Shown here: positions 43,794-51,689 of the stretch, in pieces
Layout of the letters: every line of letters starts with the position of its first letter
Numbering within the stretch: position 1 is the first letter of the stretch
NCBI RefSeq assembly: GCF_000296215.2
Contig: NZ_CP013949.1
Span: 7,123,501 to 7,187,500 of the forward strand
Length of the DNA stretch: 64,000 nt
Source of the DNA: Bradyrhizobium sp. CCGE-LA001
Lineage (GTDB): Bacteria; Pseudomonadota; Alphaproteobacteria; Rhizobiales; Xanthobacteraceae
Direction of reading: 5' to 3'
Notes under the pieces: model-generated
The model's database searches: none
What the model was told of the DNA's origin: nothing
What the model saw: the letters and a program-made list of their open reading frames with translations, nothing else
Made by a program: the position numbers and the translations under genes

Positions 43794-45226
43794 TCGGCTG
43801 CATCCAGGAGGTCAGAGATGATTTGAGCTGAGTTCTTCGTGGGACTTTCGCGGCTGAGCGAGCCGGCATGCCGGACCACCTCGCCGATGATGAGAATGGC
43901 GGGACCGCCCTGGACCCGCCGCACCAGTTCGGGCAGATCGCGCAGCGTGCCGATCGCGCCTTGCGCATCGGAACGCGTGACGCGGGCGAACACGCCGACC
44001 GGCGTCTCCGGCGAGCGGCCGGCGGCGAAGAGGCCGGCGCGGATGGCGGGCGCGGCGGTCATGCCCATGTAGACCACGACGGTCATCCTGGTGTCGGTCA
44101 GCGTCGACCAGTCCACGACTTCAGCGTCGCGCGCCTTGTGCGCGGTGAGGAAGGTGATGCGGGTCGCTTCGTGACGATAGGTGAGCGGCACCTCGAAATC
44201 GGCGGCGCCGCCGAGGCCTGCAGTGATGCCGGGGATGATCGAATAGGCGACGCCCGCTGCGCGCAGCGCTTCCACTTCCTCGCCGCCACGGCCGAACACG
44301 AAGGGATCGCCGCCCTTCAGCCGCACCACGCGCTGGCCGGCTTGCGCGGCCTCGATCATGCGTTTGTTGATGGCGTCTTGCCCGATGCCGGGCTTGCCGA
44401 CACGGCGACCGACGGCAACGCGCGTGGTGTCGCGGCGGATGCGGTCGAGAATCTCGGGAGACACCAGTTCGTCATGGAAGACGATGTCGGCATCCTGAAG
44501 CGCACGCAGCGCCTTGATGGTGAGGAGATCGGGATTGCCGGGACCGGCGCCGACCAGCGCGACCGAGCCTTCCGGCTTGTCGGCGCGCGCGAACGCGGTG
44601 GGATCGGCAATCGCCTTGAGCGCGGCGTCCGCCTCGCTCTTGCGGCCGGCGAGCACGGAGGCGCCGATCGGGCCATCGATGACGCGCTCCCAGAAGCGGC
44701 GGCGCAGCGGAAACTCGGCAATACGCTCGTTGATGGATTTGCGGACGCCGCCGATGAACTCGGCGAGCTCGCCGATGCGGGCCGGCAGCAGCGCTTCGAT
44801 CTTCTCGCGCACGCGTCGCGCCACCACGGGCGAGGTGCCACCGGTGCCGACGGCGACAACAACATCGCCGCGATCGACGATCGCCGGGAAGATGAAGCTG
44901 GAATGTTCGAGATCGTCCATGACGTTGACCGGCAAGCCGAGCGTCTTGGCCCTCACCGACATGGCCACGCCGACATCACCCGCGCCCGCGCAGACGATGG
45001 CAATGACGCCCGCGAGATCGGCAGTGAGCGGATCGCCCGTGGCGATCTCGACCCGCGCGGCGTCTTCGGTGTTCAGCCCCAGATCCTGATCGCCGTCGAT
45101 CGTGTGCACGCGGACGCGCGCACCGGCCGCCGCGAGCACGCGCAGCTTGGCGCGCAACAGCTCGCCCGCGCCGATGAGGACCACCGGACCGGCCTTGAGA
45201 TCGAGGAACACCGGCAAGAACCGCAT
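43790..45226 (-). CDS. cysG: Siroheme synthase (multifunctional CysG)
   Basis: A 478-residue fusion: an N-terminal precorrin-2 dehydrogenase/sirohydrochlorin ferrochelatase domain (about 1-200, FLDLKAGPVVLIGAGELLRAK start) and a C-terminal uroporphyrinogen-III methyltransferase (about 212-455, VALVGAGPGNPDLLTIKAL, VFHDELVSPEIL, RLKGGDPFVFGRGGEE). It supplies the siroheme used by CysI. I chose ATG 45226 over a GTG at 45244 because the protein homology starts there. It is the first gene of the minus-strand cys operon. Confidence 0.94.
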   Translation of the reverse strand: MRFLPVFLDLKAGPVVLIGAGELLRAKLRVLAAAGARVRVHTIDGDQDLGLNTEDAARVEIATGDPLTADLAGVIAIVCAGAGDVGVAMSVRAKTLGLPVNVMDDLEHSSFIFPAIVDRGDVVVAVGTGGTSPVVARRVREKIEALLPARIGELAEFIGGVRKSINERIAEFPLRRRFWERVIDGPIGASVLAGRKSEADAALKAIADPTAFARADKPEGSVALVGAGPGNPDLLTIKALRALQDADIVFHDELVSPEILDRIRRDTTRVAVGRRVGKPGIGQDAINKRMIEAAQAGQRVVRLKGGDPFVFGRGGEEVEALRAAGVAYSIIPGITAGLGGAADFEVPLTYRHEATRITFLTAHKARDAEVVDWSTLTDTRMTVVVYMGMTAAPAIRAGLFAAGRSPETPVGVFARVTRSDAQGAIGTLRDLPELVRRVQGGPAILIIGEVVRHAGSLSRESPTKNSAQIISDLLDAAE

Positions 45227-45281
45227 GCGAACTCGCTTCCCCACAATCGGGGTTGACTGGAATTATTTTCTATATATGTCT

Positions 45282-45354
45282 CGTTTGGAGCGCGCAAAGA
45301 GAAAATTTTTTCTTCTCCTTCGCGCTGCAACTATAGAATTTTCGCCTCCAAACG
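45282..45354. promoter_or_regulatory. Candidate shared operator in the cysG/cysD divergent promoter
   Basis: The 9-mer CTCCAAACG occurs on the coding side of each operon: at 45346-45354 toward cysD (14 nt before its start) and, on the minus strand, at 45290-45282 toward cysG. The two form a perfect inverted repeat 55 nt apart. Between them lie an AT-rich imperfect palindrome centred near 45308 and possible -10 boxes: TATAGA (45332) for cysD and TATATA (minus strand, 45271-45276 region) for cysG. A regulator sensing sulfur status could bind here, but its identity is unknown. Confidence 0.4.
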
Positions 45355-45367
45355 CAAAGTGGCAGAG

Positions 45368-46264
45368 ATGCATCTTCTCAAGGACGATTCCGCTGCTGAA
45401 CGGCTGGGCAATCCGGAGCTGGCCGAGCGCGTGCGCGCGCAAGAATTTTCCGTCGAGCTTGCCCCCAGCATGGACCATCTCGATCAGCTCGAGGCGCAGA
45501 GCATCTACATTTTTCGTGAGGCCTTCGCCCGGCTGAAGAAGATCGCCCTGTTGTGGTCGCTCGGCAAGGACTCCAACGTCATGATCTGGCTGGCGCGGAA
45601 GGCCTTCTTCGGCAAGATGCCGTTCCCCGCCCTTCATGTCGACACCGGCAAGAAGTTTCCGGAAATGTATCGCTTCCGCGATCATTACGGCAAAGAGTGG
45701 GATCTCGATCTGCGCGTCGAGCCCTGCCCACCCATTGATGCCGTCGACCCGACGCTGCCGCCGGCCGCACGTTCCGCCGCGCGCAAGACCGAGGGCCTCA
45801 AGATGGCGCTCGCCAAGTATGGCTTCGACGGCCTGATCGCAGGCATCCGCCGCGACGAGGAGGCGACGCGTGCCAAGGAGCGCGTGTTCTCGCCGCGCGG
45901 ACTAGAAGGCAATTGGGACGTGCGCGACCAGCCGCCGGAGTTCTGGGACCACTTCAACGCCTCGCCGCCGCAAGGCGCGCATTTACGCATCCATCCGATC
46001 CTGCATTGGACCGAGGCCGACATCTGGGCCTACACCAAACGCGAGAACATCCCGATCATTCCGCTTTATCTGTCGCAGAACGGCAAGCGCTATCGCTCGC
46101 TAGGTGACCAGGACATCACCAATCCGGTGGCCTCAAACGCTGCGAGCATCGACGAGATCCTGATCGAGCTCGAACAGACCAAGGTGCCGGAGCGCGCCGG
46201 GCGTGCGCTCGACCACGAGACCGAGGACGCTTTCGAGCGCCTGCGCGTCGCCGGCTACCTCTGA
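45368..46264 (+). CDS. cysD: Sulfate adenylyltransferase subunit 2
   Basis: A 298-residue PP-loop ATP pyrophosphatase that makes APS from sulfate and ATP together with CysN. The PP-loop is LLWSLGKDSNVMIWLARKAF (about residue 58); FPALHVDTGKKFPEMYRFRD and GIRRDEEATRAKERVFSPRG are diagnostic. A GTG 9 nt upstream is in frame, but ATG 45368 is the likelier start. It lies 21 nt before cysNC. Confidence 0.95.
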   Translation: MHLLKDDSAAERLGNPELAERVRAQEFSVELAPSMDHLDQLEAQSIYIFREAFARLKKIALLWSLGKDSNVMIWLARKAFFGKMPFPALHVDTGKKFPEMYRFRDHYGKEWDLDLRVEPCPPIDAVDPTLPPAARSAARKTEGLKMALAKYGFDGLIAGIRRDEEATRAKERVFSPRGLEGNWDVRDQPPEFWDHFNASPPQGAHLRIHPILHWTEADIWAYTKRENIPIIPLYLSQNGKRYRSLGDQDITNPVASNAASIDEILIELEQTKVPERAGRALDHETEDAFERLRVAGYL

Positions 46265-46285
46265 CCTCAAGGACGCACTGCGGCC

Positions 46286-48202
46286 ATGAACATGATCGTC
46301 ACGCCAGCCTCGCCCGCCACCCCGAACGGCACCACGCGTCCCCAGGTGCGCATCGTCATCGTCGGCCATGTCGATCACGGCAAGTCGACGCTGGTCGGCC
46401 GCCTGCTGCACGAGACCGGCAGCCTGCCGGAGGGCAAGCTCGAGATGCTGAAAGCCGTGAGCGCGCGGCGCGGCATGCCGTTCGAGTGGTCGTTCCTGCT
46501 CGACGCGCTCCAGACCGAGCGCGACCAGGGCATCACCATCGACACCACGCAGATCCGCTTCCGCACCAATTCGCGCGACATCGTGCTGATCGACGCGCCC
46601 GGCCATGCCGAATTTCTGCGCAACATGATCACCGGTGCCTCGCAGGCCGATGGCGCGGTGCTGATCATCGACGCGCTCGAAGGCGTGCGCGACCAGACCC
46701 GCCGGCACGGCTATCTGCTGCATCTGCTCGGCGTGAAGCAGGTCGCTATCGTCGTCAACAAGATGGACCGCGTCGATTTCAGCGCCGCCCGTTTCAAGGA
46801 AATCAGCGACGAGATCTCGGCGCATTTGCAGGGCCTCGGCGTGACGCCGACCGCGGTGATCCCGATCTCGGCTCGCGACGGCGACGGCGTCGCCGCGCGC
46901 ACCGACCGGATCTCCTGGTACAAGGGACCGACGGTAGTCGAGGCGCTCGACGCCCTTGAGCCGGCGCGGCCGCTGGAAGCGCTGGCGCTGCGGCTGCCGG
47001 TGCAGGCGATCTACAAGTTCGACGACCGCCGCATCGTAGCGGGCCGCATCGAATCCGGCAGCCTGGTTGCCGGCGACGAGATCGTGATCATGCCGGCCGG
47101 CAAGATCGCCAAGATAAAGACGGTCGAAAGCTGGCCGGTGACGCCCGTCGCCGGACGGCAAGGCGCGGGCCGTTCGGTCGGCATCACGCTGGACCGTGAG
47201 CTCTTCATCGAGCGCGGCGACATCATCGCGCATGCAGGCACCGCGCCGCGCGAGACGCGGCGGCTGCGCGCGCGGATCTTCTGGCTGCATGACAAGCCGC
47301 TCGCCAAGGGCGACCAGCTGCTGGTGCGCTGCGGGCCGAAGGAAAGCCGCGCCACCGTCGTGGTCATCGAGAAGGCTGTCGATCCCGGTGAATTGTCGAG
47401 CAGCGAGAACAAGGCGATCGGCCGCAACCATGTCGGCGAGATCGACATCTCTCTGTCGAGCCCGATTGCCACCGATCCCTACACCGAAAATCCGCGCACC
47501 GGCCGCCTCGTGATCGAGGTGTCCGGACGAATCGCGGGCGGCGGCCTGGTGCTGTCGGTCGATGCCGGCCAGCGCGCCGTCCCGGTCGATATCGTGCCGG
47601 TGGAATCGGCGCTGCGGCCCGACGAGCGCTCCGCGCGCTACCGCCACAATGGTGCCGTGGTCTGGCTCACCGGCCTGCCGGCCTCCGGCAAGTCGACGCT
47701 GGCCAAAGCGCTGGAGCGGCGGCTGTTCAGCAATGGCGGCTCGCCGATCCTGCTCGACGGCGATACGCTGCGCGCCGGGCTCAACAGCGATCTCGGCTTC
47801 TCCGCCACCGATCGCAGCGAGAACATCCGCCGCCTCGCCGAGGTCGCGACGCACCTCGCGCGCAACGGCCACATCGCCATCGTCGCCGCGGTCTCACCGG
47901 CCCGCGAGGACCGCGCCACCGCGCGCCGCATCGCCGACACCGCGTTCCGCGAGATCCATGTCGCGACGCCGGCGGAGATCTGCGAGGAGCGCGACCCCAA
48001 GGGCCATTACAAGAAGGCTCGCGCCGGCGCGCTCACCTCGTTCACCGGCATCGGTAACGACTATGAAGCGCCGCAGGCCGCCGAGCTCGTGATCGACACG
48101 TCGACGCGGACGGTCACTGAGGCCGCCGACGAAATCGAGCAGATGCTGAAGACATCAGGCGTGCTGTTCGACGAAGTCGTGGATCTCGCCGCGAATATTT
48201 GA
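46286..48202 (+). CDS. cysNC: Bifunctional sulfate adenylyltransferase GTPase / APS kinase
   Basis: A 638-residue fusion. The N-terminal CysN GTPase (about 1-440) has GHVDHGKSTLVGRLLHETG (G1), DAPGHAEFLRNM (G3) and NKMD (G4), and drives APS synthesis by CysD. The C-terminal APS kinase CysC (about 450-638) has the P-loop WLTGLPASGKSTLAKAL and DGDTLRAGLNSDLGFS, and makes PAPS. This is the same architecture as rhizobial NodQ, but there is no nodP/nodH context here, so I read it as the housekeeping copy. PAPS would serve sulfotransferases, because the CysH here looks APS-specific. Confidence 0.95.
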   Translation: MNMIVTPASPATPNGTTRPQVRIVIVGHVDHGKSTLVGRLLHETGSLPEGKLEMLKAVSARRGMPFEWSFLLDALQTERDQGITIDTTQIRFRTNSRDIVLIDAPGHAEFLRNMITGASQADGAVLIIDALEGVRDQTRRHGYLLHLLGVKQVAIVVNKMDRVDFSAARFKEISDEISAHLQGLGVTPTAVIPISARDGDGVAARTDRISWYKGPTVVEALDALEPARPLEALALRLPVQAIYKFDDRRIVAGRIESGSLVAGDEIVIMPAGKIAKIKTVESWPVTPVAGRQGAGRSVGITLDRELFIERGDIIAHAGTAPRETRRLRARIFWLHDKPLAKGDQLLVRCGPKESRATVVVIEKAVDPGELSSSENKAIGRNHVGEIDISLSSPIATDPYTENPRTGRLVIEVSGRIAGGGLVLSVDAGQRAVPVDIVPVESALRPDERSARYRHNGAVVWLTGLPASGKSTLAKALERRLFSNGGSPILLDGDTLRAGLNSDLGFSATDRSENIRRLAEVATHLARNGHIAIVAAVSPAREDRATARRIADTAFREIHVATPAEICEERDPKGHYKKARAGALTSFTGIGNDYEAPQAAELVIDTSTRTVTEAADEIEQMLKTSGVLFDEVVDLAANI

Positions 48203-48246
48203 GGCGTGCGCTCCGCTTGGGGCACGCCCCGCGCCACATGAACGGT

Positions 48247-48373
48247 GTCGTCCTGGCGAAAGCCAGGACCCATACCGCGTGATCCATTCCTTGGGTTCAG
48301 TCGGAGTACCGGGCGACAAGCCGTGGCCAAACTCCTCCCTGGGGTAATGGGTCCAGGCTTTCGCCAGGACGAC
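48247..48373. repeat. Dispersed palindrome, type D, copy 1
   Basis: GTCGTCCTGGCGAAAGCCAG at the left and GGGTCCAGGCTTTCGCCAGG then ACGAC at the right. The interior carries GGCGACAAGCCGTGGCCAAA, similar to CAGGCCGTGGCCACA in the copy at 62285. It fills the first third of the 383-bp gap between cysNC and glcB. The rest of that gap holds the glcB leader described separately. Confidence 0.78.
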
Positions 48374-48473
48374 GTCGAGGAGAGGCCCAGCCCATCGTCT
48401 TCCCAGCGCTCATTCCGCGCGCCCGCTCGCACCGCTCCTTGACATTTTGACAAGCCCCTGGGGGTCTTCTCAC

Positions 48474-48557
48474 CGCCCCTTTTTTGGGGCTAATAGGCCC
48501 CCGAAAGTCGCCCCCAGCGGGCGCATTTTGCTGCTGTCGGGTCAAAAGCAGCCAAAA
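48474..48557 (+). promoter_or_regulatory. Structured leader upstream of glcB
   Basis: Two inverted repeats precede glcB: GCCCC-TTTTTT-GGGGC (48474-48490) and TTTTGCTGC facing GCAGCCAAAA (48526-48557, one mismatch). They leave 29 nt to the start codon. The layout fits an operator or an RNA leader, but matches no riboswitch I recognise. Confidence 0.3.
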
Positions 48558-48585
48558 ACAGCCATTTCCAACAAGAAAGCCCATC

Positions 48586-50751
48586 ATGAAACGCGTCGAC
48601 GCCCACGGATTGAAGATCGCTCCCATCCTGTTCGATTTCATCGCCAAGGAAGCGGCCCCGAAAACGGGGATCGAGCCGGATGCGTTCTGGGCGGGGCTTG
48701 CCGCCATCGTTCGGGAGTTGGGGCCGAAGAATCGTGCGCTGCTGGCAGTGCGCGACACGCTTCAAGCCAAGATCGACGACTGGCACCGTGCCAACAACGG
48801 CAAGGCGTTCGACCTCAACGCCTACACCGCCTTCCTGAAGGAGATCGGCTATCTCGTCCCAGAGCCGGCGACGCAGAAGGTCGAGACGGCCAATGTCGAC
48901 GAGGAGATCGGCAAGATCTGCGGCCCGCAGCTCGTGGTGCCCCTGACCAATGCGCGTTATGCGCTAAACGCCGCGAATGCGCGCTGGGGCTCGCTCTATG
49001 ACGCCTTCTACGGCACCGACGCGATTCCGCAGGATCCTTCGGAGAGCGGCAAGGGTTACAACAAGGCGCGCGGCGACAAGGTGATCGCCAAGGCCAAGGC
49101 GTTCCTCGACGCCGCCGCGCCGCTGGCGACCGGCAGCCACACCGACGTCACCGCCTACAGCGTCGTCGCGGGCCAGCTCGCGGTGAAGCTGAAGAGCGGC
49201 AATGCCACCGCGCTGAAGAACGCGGCCCAATTCGCGGGCTTCCAGGGCGACGCGGCCGCGCCGAGCGCGGTGCTGCTCGTCAACAACGGCCTGCATGTCG
49301 AAGTCAAGATCGACCGCAGCAGCGCGATCGGCAAGGACGATCCGGCCGGTGTCGCCGACATGATCATGGAGGCCGCGGTCTCCACCATCCTCGACATGGA
49401 GGATTCCGTCGCGGCCGTCGATGCCGAGGACAAGGTGCTGGTCTACCGCAACACGCTCGGCCTGATGAACGGAACGCTGTCGGCCGATTTCGAGAAGGGC
49501 GGCAAGACGCTCACGCGCTCGCTCAATGCCGATCGCAGCTACAAGACGCCCGACGGCAAGGGCGAGTTCAAGCTGCACGGCCGCAGCCTGCTCCTGATGC
49601 GCAATTGCGGTCACCACATGTTCACCGACGCCGTGCTCGACGAGAGGGGCGACGAAATTCCGGAAGGACTGCTGGATGCCGCGGTCTCCGGCCTGCTCGC
49701 CATTCACGATCTCAAGGGCAATTCCAAGGTCAAGAACAGCCGCACCGGATCTGCCTATATCGTCAAGCCGAAGATGCACGGCCCGGACGAGGTGTCGCTG
49801 ACCTGCGAGATCTTCGACCGAGTCGAGAAGATGCTGGGCCTGCCCGAGAACACGCTCAAGGTCGGCATCATGGACGAGGAGCGGCGCACCACCGTCAATC
49901 TCAAGGCCTGCATCCAGCGCGCGTCCAAGCGCATCATGTTCATCAACACCGGCTTCCTCGACCGCACCGGCGACGAGATCCACACCTCGATGGAAGCGGG
50001 CCCGATGATCCGCAAGAACGAGATGAAGGCGCAGGCCTGGATCAAGTCCTATGAGGACTGGAATGTCGACATGGGCCTGACCTGTGGCCTGCCCGGCCAC
50101 GCCCAGATCGGCAAGGGCATGTGGGCCGCGCCCGACAAGATGGCGGACATGCTGGCGCAGAAGCTCGGCCATCCGCAGGCCGGCGCCACCACCGCCTGGG
50201 TGCCCTCCCCGACCGCCGCGACGCTGCACGCACTGCACTACCACCAGATCAACGTCGTCGCGCGCCAGCAGGAGCTCACCAAGGGCGGCCCGCGCGCAAA
50301 GCTCTCGGACATCCTCACCATTCCGGTGTCCAAGTCGAACTGGGCGCCCGATGACGTCAAGCAAGAGATCGACAACAACTGCCAGGGCATCCTCGGCTAT
50401 GTCGTGCGCTGGATCGACCAGGGCGTCGGCTGCTCCAAGGTACCGGATATCCACGATGTCGGCCTGATGGAAGACCGCGCCACCTTGCGCATCTCCAGCC
50501 AGCATCTCGCCAACTGGCTGCATCAAAGCGTGATCACCGAGGCGCAGGTGATGGAATCGCTCAAGCGCATGGCTGTCGTCGTCGACAAGCAGAATGCGGG
50601 CGACCCCATCTACAAGCCGATGGCGCCCGCCTTCGACGGCGTCGCCTTCAAGGCGGCCTGTGACCTCATCTTCAGGGGACGGGAGCAGCCGAACGGCTAC
50701 ACCGAATACATCCTCACCGCGCGCCGCCGCGAGGCCAAGGCTCTTGGATAA
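48586..50751 (+). CDS. glcB: Malate synthase G
   Basis: A 721-residue enzyme of the glyoxylate shunt: glyoxylate + acetyl-CoA to malate. Catalytic and family segments include ILDMEDSVAAVDAEDKVLVY (about 265-285), SYIVKPKMHGPDEV-like AYIVKPKMHGPDEV (about 390), VGIMDEERRTTVNLKACI (about 425) and MGLTCGLPGHAQIGKGMWA. The length is that of isoform G. ATG 48586 starts the conserved MKRVDAHGLKIAPILFDFI; the long upstream open frame is not conserved. A 17-nt tandem duplication covers its stop codon. Confidence 0.95.
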   Translation: MKRVDAHGLKIAPILFDFIAKEAAPKTGIEPDAFWAGLAAIVRELGPKNRALLAVRDTLQAKIDDWHRANNGKAFDLNAYTAFLKEIGYLVPEPATQKVETANVDEEIGKICGPQLVVPLTNARYALNAANARWGSLYDAFYGTDAIPQDPSESGKGYNKARGDKVIAKAKAFLDAAAPLATGSHTDVTAYSVVAGQLAVKLKSGNATALKNAAQFAGFQGDAAAPSAVLLVNNGLHVEVKIDRSSAIGKDDPAGVADMIMEAAVSTILDMEDSVAAVDAEDKVLVYRNTLGLMNGTLSADFEKGGKTLTRSLNADRSYKTPDGKGEFKLHGRSLLLMRNCGHHMFTDAVLDERGDEIPEGLLDAAVSGLLAIHDLKGNSKVKNSRTGSAYIVKPKMHGPDEVSLTCEIFDRVEKMLGLPENTLKVGIMDEERRTTVNLKACIQRASKRIMFINTGFLDRTGDEIHTSMEAGPMIRKNEMKAQAWIKSYEDWNVDMGLTCGLPGHAQIGKGMWAAPDKMADMLAQKLGHPQAGATTAWVPSPTAATLHALHYHQINVVARQQELTKGGPRAKLSDILTIPVSKSNWAPDDVKQEIDNNCQGILGYVVRWIDQGVGCSKVPDIHDVGLMEDRATLRISSQHLANWLHQSVITEAQVMESLKRMAVVVDKQNAGDPIYKPMAPAFDGVAFKAACDLIFRGREQPNGYTEYILTARRREAKALG

Positions 50752-50768
50752 CCAAGGCTCTTGGATAA
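50735..50768 (+). repeat. 17-nt tandem duplication over the glcB stop codon
   Basis: CCAAGGCTCTTGGATAA occurs twice in direct succession (50735-50751 and 50752-50768). The first copy encodes the last residues and the TAA of glcB; the second is untranslated. Confidence 0.9.
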
Positions 50769-50803
50769 CAAGGCGGCGGGCTGAGCGAAGTCACGGAGAC
50801 GTC

Positions 50804-50832
50804 AAAGCCCCGGCGCGTGCCGGGGCTTTTTT
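50804..50832 (+). terminator. Intrinsic terminator of glcB
   Basis: Perfect stem AAAGCCCCGGC/GCCGGGGCTTT with a GCGT loop and a run of six T, 52 nt after the glcB stop. Confidence 0.92.
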
Positions 50833-50859
50833 GTTGGACGAAACGTCGCGATGCACCGC

Positions 50860-50885
50860 GGAACTGGCTGCGCGGGGGTCGCGTT
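50860..50885 (+). promoter_or_regulatory. EcfG-type general-stress promoter of the CsbD gene
   Basis: GGAAC, 17 nt, CGTT, ending 29 nt before the start codon. It matches the alphaproteobacterial EcfG (PhyR-NepR-controlled sigma) consensus GGAAC-N16/17-CGTT. Confidence 0.7.
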
Positions 50886-50914
50886 GTCGGGCCATCAACC
50901 AACGGGAGATGGTC

Positions 50915-51115
50915 ATGGACTGGAATCGGATCGAAGGAAACTGGAAGCAGTTCAAGGGCTCGGCCAAGGAGAAATGGGGCAAGCTCACGGACGACGACCT
51001 TCAATTGATCGAGGGTCGGCGCGAGCAGCTCGAGGGCCGGCTTCAGGAGCGCTACGGCAAGGCCAAGGACCAGGTTCGCCAGGACGTCGACGACTGGCTC
51101 AAATCGCTGCACTGA
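50915..51115 (+). CDS. CsbD-family stress protein
   Basis: A 66-residue CsbD protein: MDWNRIEGNWKQFKGSAKEK is the near-invariant family start, then WGKLTDDDLQLIEGRREQL and a C-terminal YGKAKDQVRQDVDDWLKS. The function is unknown, but members are hallmark general-stress genes. GGGAG lies 6 nt before ATG 50915, which favours it over ATG 50909. It has its own EcfG-type promoter and a terminator hairpin. Confidence 0.92.
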   Translation: MDWNRIEGNWKQFKGSAKEKWGKLTDDDLQLIEGRREQLEGRLQERYGKAKDQVRQDVDDWLKSLH

Positions 51116-51127
51116 GGCAGCCACAAC

Positions 51128-51153
51128 GAAGCCCCGGCTCGCGCCGGGGCTTC
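51128..51153 (+). terminator. Hairpin after the CsbD gene
   Basis: Perfect 11-bp stem GAAGCCCCGGC/GCCGGGGCTTC with a TCGC loop, 12 nt after the stop. The following T run is short (TTCTAGTT), so it may be a weak terminator. Confidence 0.6.
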
Positions 51154-51165
51154 TAGTTGGAGTTT

Positions 51166-51252
51166 CGTAGCCCGGATGGAGCGGAGCGCAATCCGGGACC
51201 AGCGCCGCTTGCGGCAAGCCCCGGATTTCGCTTTCGCTCCATCCGGGCTACG
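51166..51252. repeat. Dispersed palindrome, type E, copy 2
   Basis: CGTAGCCCGGATGGAGCG faces CGCTCCATCCGGGCTACG, with an inner AATCCGGG/CCCCGGATT stem. It is the closest match to 29322-29401 and lies between two converging small genes. Confidence 0.75.
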
Positions 51253-51261
51253 AGGGCTTCG

Positions 51262-51417
51262 CTAAAACACCGCCAGATATTTCAGCAGCGACACGATACC
51301 GATGATGATGACGATCACGCGCGCGATCTGCTTGGCGCGGCCGTCCATCGGCAGCATGTTGATGAGATAAAGCACGAGAATGACGACGAGAAAGGTGACG
51401 AGTACGCCGACCAGCAT
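51262..51417 (-). CDS. Small membrane protein, Thivi_2564-like
   Basis: A 51-residue protein, too short for most gene finders. It has two hydrophobic helices: MLVGVLVTFLVVILVLYLI (about 1-19) and IARVIVIIIGIVSLLKYLAV (about 31-50), joined by NMLPMDGRAKQ. This matches the Thivi_2564 family as I recall it. AAGGGGGG lies upstream of the ATG, and an EcfG-type promoter is further upstream, which supports it being a real gene. The function is unknown. Confidence 0.72.
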   Translation of the reverse strand: MLVGVLVTFLVVILVLYLINMLPMDGRAKQIARVIVIIIGIVSLLKYLAVF

Positions 51418-51457
51418 CGCAAGGACCCCCCTTCAGGCAAATTGCCGACATTGTCCT

Positions 51458-51482
51458 AACGCTCACCTCCCCCATCGGTTCC
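51458..51482 (-). promoter_or_regulatory. EcfG-type promoter of the Thivi_2564-like gene
   Basis: On the minus strand GGAAC, 16 nt, CGTT, ending 40 nt before the start codon at 51417. Matches the consensus exactly. Confidence 0.65.
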
Positions 51483-51689
51483 ATTCGAGCAACCCATTGC
51501 AACTTCTAGTACTTCCGTAGTTCTACGATCGGCCTGCCTGTCTAAAACTTTACCCTTTTCATCTCAGATGCAGAAAACCGTCGCGCCCGCGGCCGCAAAA
51601 GCATGCGCTCGCCGGAGCCGCTACGCGCCCCTACGCCGATGTCGCCGGGCGCCATCGCGAACTTTTGCAATGGGAATTGGGGGACTTCG

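Noticed and set aside
45368..48202. nodPQ nodulation genes
   Set aside because: cysD and the cysNC fusion have the NodP/NodQ architecture, but they sit in a housekeeping sulfate operon with no nodH, nod box or other nodulation gene.
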